Shown: in pieces, positions 1 through 5,904 of the stretch | How the letters are laid out: every line of letters begins with the position of its first letter | Position numbering within the stretch: position 1 is the stretch's first letter | Assembly: GCA_018060305.1 (NCBI GenBank) | Contig: JAGOWF010000102.1 | Coordinates: 1 to 8,870, forward strand | Length of the DNA stretch: 8,870 nucleotides | Direction of reading: 5' to 3' | Origin: Pyrinomonadaceae bacterium | GTDB lineage: Bacteria > Acidobacteriota > Blastocatellia > Pyrinomonadales > Pyrinomonadaceae | Notes under the pieces: generated by a model | The model's database searches: none | Told to the model about the DNA's origin: nothing | The model's input: the letters and a program-made list of their open reading frames with translations, nothing else | Translations under genes and position numbers: made by a program

Positions 1-53
1 GTTGTCTTCCCAACGCCCCCTTTTTGGTTAGCGATCGCTATTACTTTGGCCAT
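1..53 (-). CDS. parA: ParA/Soj chromosome partitioning ATPase, N-terminal fragment
   Basis: Only the first 17 codons are inside the window; the gene runs off the left edge. The peptide begins MAKVIAIANQKGGVGKT, which contains the deviant Walker A motif KGGVGKT typical of ParA/Soj/MinD P-loop ATPases. ParA uses ATP-dependent dimerisation on nucleoid DNA, with ParB bound at parS, to segregate replication origins. The position directly after mnmG is the standard place for soj/parA in origin-proximal clusters, which favours ParA over MinD or other relatives. The ATG at 53-51 is the natural family start. The Shine-Dalgarno sequence is weak, with only AGGT about 12 nt upstream. A parB gene is expected next, but it is outside the window. 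Confidence 0.88.
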   Translation of the reverse strand, partial: MAKVIAIANQKGGVGKT

Positions 54-79
54 CTCAGTCGCGTTTACCTAAATTACCA

Positions 80-97
80 CACGAAAATGCTTTCGTG
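80..97. repeat. Small inverted repeat, 7-bp arms
   Basis: CACGAAA at 80-86 and TTTCGTG at 91-97 are perfect reverse complements around a 4-nt loop. On parA mRNA the hairpin would sit about 27 nt upstream of the start codon. It could affect parA translation or be part of a DNA-binding site. No family is recognised. Confidence 0.5.
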
Positions 98-105
98 CCA
101 ATTGG

Positions 106-127
106 AATTGTGGCACGTGCCACAATT
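106..127. promoter_or_regulatory. Perfect 22-bp palindrome, parS-like candidate
   Basis: The sequence from 106 to 127 equals its own reverse complement. Its central 16 bp (109-124), TGTGGCACGTGCCACA, shares the TGT..CACGTG..ACA framework of the well-known parS consensus TGTTTCACGTGAAACA and differs at four symmetric positions. parS sites commonly lie in or near the parAB genes, as here. The match is good but not canonical, so it could instead be an operator for autoregulation of the par genes or a binding site for another dimeric regulator. Confidence 0.45.
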
Positions 128-143
128 GGACGCGTTGTTGAAC

Positions 144-2027
144 CTAATTTGCAGTGGAGGCGGATCGCGCGCTCAGGTGAACAAGGACAGTGGACAGGGC
201 GGTGGGAGTTAGGCCGTTAATATTGCGGACTTGAGCAAAGTTCTGTGGGCGAGCCCGTTCTAGACGTTCGATCATCTCGTTTGAGAGTCCTGCGATCGTT
301 TGGAATTTGAAGTTTTCCGGCACACGCAGGCTATCGTGATGATTTACACGCTCGGTTGCCTGCCGCTGCTTCGCGATATAGCCGCTGTAGAGCGAGTCTG
401 CCAGGGCGGTTTCGAGGTCGCTGAGGCGGACCTCATCACGAACCTCCTCGGGAAGCATTCTATGGACCAGATCCGGCTTTGCCCCTTGTCTCATCGCGAG
501 TTGCGTCAAAGTTATCGAGTCACCAAGATCGGCCCCGAGATTCTCAGATATTGCCTGATATTGCGGCGATGACCGCTTGAAACGCGTGTTGTCGAGCGTG
601 TTTCGAAGCCGAGCAATACGGTCTCGCTTTCGATCAAAGAGATCCCAGTCGTAGTTACCGACAAGGCCGATCTCACGTCCCTTGGGCGAAAGGCGTTGAT
701 CCGCATTATCGTGTCGCAGTGTCAGACGGGCTTCAGCCCGCGATGTGAACAATCGGTATGGTTCATCGACACCGTGTCGAATCAGATCGTCGGCCAGAAC
801 GCCGATATAGGCTTCATCACGTCGCAGCGTAACCGGTTCACGGGCCGTCACCGACATCGCCGCATTGATCCCGGCCAGAAGCCCCTGGCAGGCTGCCTCT
901 TCATAGCCTGTCGTCCCGTTGATCTGACCAGCCAGGAAGAGGCCGTCCACGCGAGTCGAGGCCATTGTCGGGATCAGCTCTCGCGGGTCAACAAAGTCGT
1001 ACTCGATCGCATATCCCGGACGAATAACCTTGACCGCGTCAAAACCATCGATCATCCGGAGCAGTTCAGCCTGTAGATCGGCGGGAAGCGAGGTCGAGAA
1101 ACCGTTAAGATACACCTCGTCTGTATTGTGACCCTCCGGTTCAAGAAAAAGTTGATGTCGATCCTTGTCGGCAAACTTGACGACCTTGTCCTCTATTGAT
1201 GGGCAATACCGCGGCCCGACACCCTTGATCTGGCCCGAGTACAGTGGTGATTGGTGCAGATTGTCCCGGATCGACTGATGAAGCCGGTCATGCGTATAGC
1301 CTATAAAACATTGGAGCTGCGGCTGCTCTATTCGCTCGGTTGCGAATGAGAATGTCACAGGCCTCTCATCGGGCGGCTGCGGATCAAACGCATCCCAATC
1401 GATCGTTTGGCCGTCAAGCCGAGGTGGCGTGCCTGTTTTTAGGCGGCCGACCGGAAAGCCTAATCGCTTGAGGCTCTCAGCAAGTTCAATCGACGCCGGT
1501 TCGCCCGCTCGTCCGGCCGAATATGTTTTTCGGCCGGTGTGGATAGTTCCATTGAGAAACGTGCCGGTTGCAATGACGACAGCTTTCGCGCCCAATCGGC
1601 GCGAATCCTGCATTTCCACGCCGATAACCCTACTGTTTGCAATAATTAGATCAACAACAATGCCTTGGCGAAGATGTAGATTTGGCGTTGCTTCAAGGAC
1701 TCGCCGCATCTCCGTTCGATACAGGCTGCGATCTGCCTGCGCACGCGGCGACTGGACGGCGGGACCGCGAGAGCGATTTAGAAGACGAAACTGAATACCC
1801 GTCCGGTCGATCACGCGGCCCATAATACCGCCAAGAGCGTCGATCTCTCGAACAACATGGCCCTTTGCGATCCCGCCGATCGCAGGATTGCAGGACATCT
1901 GTCCGATGAGATCAAGATTGATCGTGACGAGCGCCGTCTCGGCCCCGAGTCGAGCGGCCGCCGAGGCCGCCTCGCACCCCGCGTGGCCCGCACCTATCAC
2001 TAGCACATCAAACTTCTCGTCGAACAT
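144..2027 (-). CDS. mnmG: tRNA uridine-34 5-carboxymethylaminomethyl modification enzyme MnmG
   Basis: This is the FAD-dependent subunit that, with MnmE, installs the (carboxymethyl)aminomethyl group on C5 of wobble uridine 34 in tRNAs reading NNA/NNG codons, using methylene-tetrahydrofolate. The 627-residue product has the usual full length. The N-terminal Rossmann motif GAGHAGCEAA (residues 12-21) binds FAD, followed by the family signature SCNPAIGGIAKGH (45-57). The conserved PRYCPSIEDKV (272-282) contains the functional cysteine C275, and GQINGTTGYEEAA lies at 367-379. The C-terminal helical part that contacts MnmE and tRNA is present. The ATG at 2027 fits the family start. No clear Shine-Dalgarno sequence is seen, and the gap to the upstream hydrolase stop is only 24 bp, so translation may depend on the upstream gene. 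Confidence 0.98.
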   Translation of the reverse strand: MFDEKFDVLVIGAGHAGCEAASAAARLGAETALVTINLDLIGQMSCNPAIGGIAKGHVVREIDALGGIMGRVIDRTGIQFRLLNRSRGPAVQSPRAQADRSLYRTEMRRVLEATPNLHLRQGIVVDLIIANSRVIGVEMQDSRRLGAKAVVIATGTFLNGTIHTGRKTYSAGRAGEPASIELAESLKRLGFPVGRLKTGTPPRLDGQTIDWDAFDPQPPDERPVTFSFATERIEQPQLQCFIGYTHDRLHQSIRDNLHQSPLYSGQIKGVGPRYCPSIEDKVVKFADKDRHQLFLEPEGHNTDEVYLNGFSTSLPADLQAELLRMIDGFDAVKVIRPGYAIEYDFVDPRELIPTMASTRVDGLFLAGQINGTTGYEEAACQGLLAGINAAMSVTAREPVTLRRDEAYIGVLADDLIRHGVDEPYRLFTSRAEARLTLRHDNADQRLSPKGREIGLVGNYDWDLFDRKRDRIARLRNTLDNTRFKRSSPQYQAISENLGADLGDSITLTQLAMRQGAKPDLVHRMLPEEVRDEVRLSDLETALADSLYSGYIAKQRQATERVNHHDSLRVPENFKFQTIAGLSNEMIERLERARPQNFAQVRNINGLTPTALSTVLVHLSARSASTAN

Positions 2028-2051
2028 AGCAAACTTAAAAGAATACCATCT

Positions 2052-3908
2052 CTATCTCGCGACGGAAATAGTAATGTGCGACGGATGCCTGGATGTCCGA
2101 TAGATCCGTTGCGTCGCCGATCTAAAGTCGGTGGCTTGCGCCTTGAAGATGTTCGGCACGAAGGTCTGCGGGTTGCGATCGTATAAGGGGAACCAGGAAC
2201 TCTGAACCTGCACCATTATTCGATGGCCAACCTTAAATGTGTAATTCTGACCGCGAAGATCGATAGTGTATTCAAGGGGTCTATTCGCCTCGATGGCCCG
2301 CGCCTTTTCGTAACTCCTGCGATATCTACCGCGAAATATCTCTTCCGACACCATCAGTTGATAACCGGCCATCGTCGACGGCTGTGCATCCGCAGGGTAA
2401 ACATCGATCAGTTTTACGACCCAATCGCTATCGGTTCCCGAAGTAGAAGCAAAAAGATCCGCAATAACATCGCCGGTGATCGTAACATCCGCCCCGAGTG
2501 GATCCGTCTGCCATTCAAGAACGTCAGAGCGTTCGGCGGCATGACGTTGGTCGTCGACGAGCCACGAACTCCATGTCGAACCTTGTGTGTAGGTCTTAAG
2601 GATTGGCGGCTTTCGATACGGAACCGGGTTAGTCGGGTCTGAAACGTATGTGTCAAAAGCGTCTTTATGAGCAGTGGGCTTATCGAAAGACAACTTCCCA
2701 TCAGCCTGAAGGTAGAGCGCGCGCTTCTCCAGATCCTTAGGAGCCCACTCTTTGTATGTCATCCATCTATTCGAGCCAGACTGATAGACGGTAGCCTCCG
2801 CCGGGGTGAAATTTCCCTTATCTTTCAATAACTTAGCAAAGAATTGGGCTTGGATCTCCGCACGATAATACCGCCCGGTATCGCTGCCAAAATCGATAGC
2901 ACCGAGTCGGCGACCGAGCCCGCCCCAACCACCGTGGTTCCACGGGCCCATCACGAGAAACACCTGGTTATCTTGGTCGGTTTTCTCCAGCGATCTATAC
3001 ATCGCGAGCGGACCGTACATATCTTCCTGGTCCCACCAACCGCCGACGATCAGCGTCGGGACGCTTGTATCTCGGAGGTAAAGATTCGTCGCGCGCGCCT
3101 GCCAGTAGCTATCCCAAGTCGGATGGTCAAGGAAGGCCTTCCAGGAATGTGACTTTTTTGCAAGCTCCGGTGCGAACGCCTGCATTTTTCCGAGTGGCAG
3201 ATACCACTGAAACATATCGGGATCATCGAATGCGACGTTGCCGCCCTTCTTTGCGCTTTCGAGTGGCACAGCCCATTCGTGCGCGTAGGTTTGCCTGAAT
3301 GCTCCGTTATGCATAAAATCATCGCCCATCCAGAGGTCGGTGACCGGAGCCTGCGGAGACGATGCTTTCAGGGCCGGATGCGGATCGAGGAGCGCGACTG
3401 CGGCGAGCCAGCCGGGATAACTAACGCCTTTGATACCGACGCGGCCGTTGTTCCTGGGAACATTCTTTAGCAGCCAGTCGATAGTGTCGTATGTGTCCGT
3501 GCTCTCGTCGATAGACTTCGGGTCGCGTTTGTCTCGCGGCGGTCGAAGCATTTCAAAACCCCCTTCGCTATCCTCGCGTCCGCGAATGTCCTGATAAACA
3601 AAGATATATCCGTCCGTCACAAGCTCCGCCTCGGCTCCATTGACACGGGTTGAATTCCAGCCGGCGACACCGTAAGGCGTTCGCACCAGCATGATCGGAT
3701 AGTCTTCCGGTTGCGTCTCCGGTGTCATGATGACGGTGAAGAGTTTGACGCCGTCACGCATTGGGATCATTGCCTCGATTCGCTTATAGGCCACGACGGC
3801 TGTTGCTTCGACCGGCGCCGGAGCGGGTGGTTGACCGACGGCGAGCATCGCCGTTGACATACAAGAAAGAAAGAGTGTAATGACCTTTTGGGTCAAGGTT
3901 GATCTCAT
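2052..3908 (-). CDS. Secreted alpha-amino-acid ester hydrolase-like serine hydrolase (CocE/NonD, peptidase S15 family)
   Basis: This is an alpha/beta hydrolase with a jelly-roll C-terminal part, of the X-Pro dipeptidyl-peptidase/CocE superfamily. From the chosen ATG (3908) the product has 618 residues with a Sec signal peptide: basic start, hydrophobic stretch about 9-22, likely cut after AVG before Q26. The nucleophile is S163 in GVSYPG, with Y164 next to it and Y79 in RTPYG as possible oxyanion-hole residues. The acid is D293 in WWDQED and the histidine is H325 in GPWNHGG. D197 (in MGDD), E295 and D296 match in spacing the carboxylate cluster that binds the substrate amino group in alpha-amino-acid ester hydrolases such as the Xanthomonas citri enzyme (S174, D208, D307, E309, D310, H340). 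It probably acts in the periplasm or outside the cell on amino-acid esters, beta-lactam amides or peptides. The start rests on a perfect AGGAGG 12 nt upstream. An ATG at 3950 is in frame but would place that motif inside the gene and spoil the signal peptide. Confidence 0.87.
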   Translation of the reverse strand: MRSTLTQKVITLFLSCMSTAMLAVGQPPAPAPVEATAVVAYKRIEAMIPMRDGVKLFTVIMTPETQPEDYPIMLVRTPYGVAGWNSTRVNGAEAELVTDGYIFVYQDIRGREDSEGGFEMLRPPRDKRDPKSIDESTDTYDTIDWLLKNVPRNNGRVGIKGVSYPGWLAAVALLDPHPALKASSPQAPVTDLWMGDDFMHNGAFRQTYAHEWAVPLESAKKGGNVAFDDPDMFQWYLPLGKMQAFAPELAKKSHSWKAFLDHPTWDSYWQARATNLYLRDTSVPTLIVGGWWDQEDMYGPLAMYRSLEKTDQDNQVFLVMGPWNHGGWGGLGRRLGAIDFGSDTGRYYRAEIQAQFFAKLLKDKGNFTPAEATVYQSGSNRWMTYKEWAPKDLEKRALYLQADGKLSFDKPTAHKDAFDTYVSDPTNPVPYRKPPILKTYTQGSTWSSWLVDDQRHAAERSDVLEWQTDPLGADVTITGDVIADLFASTSGTDSDWVVKLIDVYPADAQPSTMAGYQLMVSEEIFRGRYRRSYEKARAIEANRPLEYTIDLRGQNYTFKVGHRIMVQVQSSWFPLYDRNPQTFVPNIFKAQATDFRSATQRIYRTSRHPSHITISVAR

Positions 3909-4008
3909 GCTACAAGCGAGCCTCCTGATACGCATCGGCGAAATGATCACTTCGTGGACATAACGGATACGGAAGATATGCGGGGAATGTTTCGCATGTT
4001 AGGCAGTC
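3909..4008 (-). other. Spacer between mnmE and the hydrolase gene
   Basis: This 100-bp gap contains the hydrolase Shine-Dalgarno AGGAGG (plus-strand CCTCCT, 3921-3926). It also has a weak inverted repeat ATGCG/CGCAT on the minus strand. I see no convincing promoter hexamers and no terminator with a T run, so read-through from mnmE is the simplest view. Confidence 0.4.
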
Positions 4009-5370
4009 CTATTTCCCGATGCAAAACGTTGAAAAGATTCGAGTTAGCATATCTTCAGTCGTTGTTTCGCCGGTGATCTCGCCAAGATACCTTAGTGCAT
4101 TGTGAAGACCGATGAGGACGATCTCTTCGCTCAGTTTGGCGTCGAGTTGAGCGATCGAGCTTTCGATTTCCGTCGTGGTCCGCTGCAACAGGTCATGATG
4201 TCGGGCATCGGTAACGAGGAAGCCGGCTCCCGAAGTATCTCTCCCGAACGGCTGCGTGATCGCAACCTTTAGTTCGTCCAAACCGTCACCGGTCTTTGCC
4301 GATATCGCTGCGATGCGGTGGCCAGCCACATCCTCAACAACCCCGCTAACGGTCGCGACATCCACCTTATCGATCTTGTTCAGAACGATCAAATGTTCGA
4401 TATCTGTTACAGAATCAAGCACGTCACGATCGTCAGCGGTCAGATCCTCACTGACATCGAGCATTACCATAACGAGATCGGCATCCGCGAGGGCCGCCTT
4501 TGCCCGCTCGACTCCGATACTCTCGACGGTGTCGAGAGTATCTCGAAGCCCGGCGGTATCGATCAGCGAGATCGGGATGTTGTCTATGACCAATCGTTCG
4601 TGCAGTTGATCGCGAGTCGTACCGGCAATATTGGTGACAATAGCTCGGTCAGTGCCAAGTAACGCATTGAAAAGACTTGACTTACCAACATTCGGCCGAC
4701 CAACAATAGCTACCCGGAGCCCGTCGCGGATGAGGTGTCCGGCTTTGTAGGTGTCGGCGATCCTACCGACCGAGGCCGTAATGAGCCGCAGACGCTCTTT
4801 CAGACTTTCAATCTGAAGATCAGGCAGATCGTCCTCGACAAACTCAAGTGCCGATTCGAGCACAACGATGACATCCAGAAGGTCATCCTTGATCGGTTGC
4901 AGCGTCGCGGACATCTCGCCGCGCATCTGCCTGACCGCCTGTCGTGCTACCGCCGTGGTCTGTGCGTCGATCAGGTCGCGGATCGCCTCAGCCTCGGCAA
5001 GGTCCATACGCCCGTTTCCCAGAGCGCGCAGACTGAATTCGCCCGGACCGGCCAATCGCGCATTCTCGGCCAAACAAATGTCGATGACCCGCCGCAACAC
5101 GACAGGCGAGCCGTGACAACTCATCTCGATCACGTCCTCGCCGGTAAACGAATGCGGCGCCCTGAACGAGGTGATAATCGCCTCATCAATCGCCTCGCCC
5201 GTTATTGGATCGTGAATTCCAATCAAATGTGCCCGCCGTGGCTGCGGATCGAATTCAGCATCGAGAACCAGCGTTCCTGCGATCCTCAACGCGTCGTCAC
5301 CGCTCAGGCGAATTACGCCAATGCCGCTGCGGCCTGTGGGAGTTGCAAGCGCTACGATCGTATCGGGCAT
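4009..5370 (-). CDS. mnmE: tRNA modification GTPase MnmE (TrmE)
   Basis: This is the GTPase partner of MnmG in wobble-uridine modification. It binds the folate one-carbon donor and switches by G-domain dimerisation. The 453-residue product is full length. The N-terminal folate-binding domain starts MPDTIVALATPTGRSGIGVI, and the conserved stretch with NGRMDLAEAEAI lies at 119-130. The G domain carries G1 GRPNVGKS (224-231), G2 TTRD (251-254), G3 DTAG (271-274) and G4 NKID (331-334). It ends in the family's invariant C-terminal FCIGK (449-453), whose cysteine is needed for activity. No key residue is missing. The ATG at 5370 matches the family start. Its upstream spacer carries an interspersed repeat, whose edge supplies a GGTG that may serve as a ribosome binding site. 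Confidence 0.99.
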   Translation of the reverse strand: MPDTIVALATPTGRSGIGVIRLSGDDALRIAGTLVLDAEFDPQPRRAHLIGIHDPITGEAIDEAIITSFRAPHSFTGEDVIEMSCHGSPVVLRRVIDICLAENARLAGPGEFSLRALGNGRMDLAEAEAIRDLIDAQTTAVARQAVRQMRGEMSATLQPIKDDLLDVIVVLESALEFVEDDLPDLQIESLKERLRLITASVGRIADTYKAGHLIRDGLRVAIVGRPNVGKSSLFNALLGTDRAIVTNIAGTTRDQLHERLVIDNIPISLIDTAGLRDTLDTVESIGVERAKAALADADLVMVMLDVSEDLTADDRDVLDSVTDIEHLIVLNKIDKVDVATVSGVVEDVAGHRIAAISAKTGDGLDELKVAITQPFGRDTSGAGFLVTDARHHDLLQRTTTEIESSIAQLDAKLSEEIVLIGLHNALRYLGEITGETTTEDMLTRIFSTFCIGK

Positions 5371-5381
5371 ACGAGTATTTC

Positions 5382-5410
5382 ACCACAAAGAACACAGAGG
5401 GCACAGAGGA
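5382..5410. repeat. Single copy of CACAGAG-type interspersed repeat
   Basis: The plus strand reads ACCACAAAGAACACAGAGG followed by GCACAGAGGA. It is of the same kind as the arms at 8045-8073 and 8088-8116. Such purine-rich CCACAGAG-AACACAGAG elements are scattered between genes in many bacterial genomes and give rise to false proteins with TENTEKTE-like sequences. This copy sits between jag and mnmE and ends 12 nt before the mnmE start. Confidence 0.75.
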
Positions 5411-5422
5411 TAGCTGATCCTC
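5406..5422. repeat. Short hairpin at the edge of the interspersed repeat
   Basis: GAGGAT (5406-5411) and ATCCTC (5417-5422) are perfect reverse complements around a 5-nt loop. No T run follows on the minus strand, so a terminator role is not supported. It may be a remnant of a second, lost repeat arm. Confidence 0.35.
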
Positions 5423-5454
5423 GATAGCCGTTTGCGTTCTCGATGGCCGATATC

Positions 5455-5904
5455 TTAGTGCAGCCTGACCTGCAAGCGTCGATCGCGGCCGTCACCGACT
5501 GATTCGGTCAATAGGTCGTCTTCTTTCTGGAGCGTTAGATGTATGATCCGGCGTTCCGTCGAGTTAAGAACACCAAACGTGAAGGGACGGCCACTCTTGC
5601 GGACCTGATCCGCGGCGAAGCGGGCCATTGCGTGCAATTCCGCTTTTCGCGTCTGTCTAAATCCCTCGGCATCGACGACGAAACGGTGCTCGCGGTCGAG
5701 CTCGCGGCCATAGACCTGGAAGAGGACAACTTCGAATGCATCCAGCAGCTCGCCGTTCTCAGCAAGGGCAAAGTGTGCGTCCGCGCCGCTCAGGTTGAGT
5801 AGGCAGCCCTCTTCGGTCCAGTCAGCAGCCACCGAAAGGTCAAATCCGAGATCGGACACGAGTCCGCCAAGAAAGTCTTTAGCCTTTTCGCAATTTTCGT
5901 TCAT
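5455..5904 (-). CDS. jag: Jag/KhpB-like RNA-binding protein (KH + R3H)
   Basis: The product has 149 residues and the usual position immediately after yidC. The C-terminal R3H domain is recognisable from NSTERRIIH (114-122), which carries the R-x3-H motif (R118, H122). The middle part (about 35-88) matches the KH domain of Jag proteins, with LLDAFEVVLFQV corresponding to the usual LDALQ-type helix. The GxxG RNA-contact loop is degenerate: it reads AENG at 48-51. The N-terminal Jag_N domain of Firmicute homologues is absent, so this is the short form. Jag/KhpB proteins bind RNA and in some bacteria affect cell division and envelope functions; the role here is not known. Its ATG overlaps the yidC stop in an ATGA (5904-5901), indicating translational coupling. 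Confidence 0.88.
   Translation of the reverse strand: MNENCEKAKDFLGGLVSDLGFDLSVAADWTEEGCLLNLSGADAHFALAENGELLDAFEVVLFQVYGRELDREHRFVVDAEGFRQTRKAELHAMARFAADQVRKSGRPFTFGVLNSTERRIIHLTLQKEDDLLTESVGDGRDRRLQVRLH

Larger units (their letters stand above)
54..143. promoter_or_regulatory. mnmG-parA spacer with two inverted repeats
   Basis: This 90-bp spacer lies between the mnmG stop and the parA start and has no gene of its own. It holds a hairpin (80-97) and a perfect palindrome (106-127). It also has an imperfect direct repeat, CGTGCCAATTGGA at 94-106 and CGTGCCACAATTGGA at 116-130. No run of T follows either structure in the transcribed direction, so it does not look like an ordinary intrinsic terminator. 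The symmetry suggests a protein-binding region, for example a parS site or an operator for the par genes. That role is an inference. Confidence 0.5.

Noticed and set aside
3909..3950. Start of the hydrolase at the upstream ATG (3950)
   Set aside because: It would place the perfect AGGAGG inside the coding sequence and put extra residues ahead of a normal signal peptide.
5406..5422. Hairpin as an intrinsic terminator of the jag transcript
   Set aside because: The stem is only 6 bp and no T run follows it on the transcribed strand.
4735..5427. A 230-codon plus-strand open frame across the mnmE 5' part
   Set aside because: It lies antisense to mnmE, has no recognisable domain and no plausible protein character, and ends in the interspersed repeat. 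It is a shadow of mnmE codon bias.
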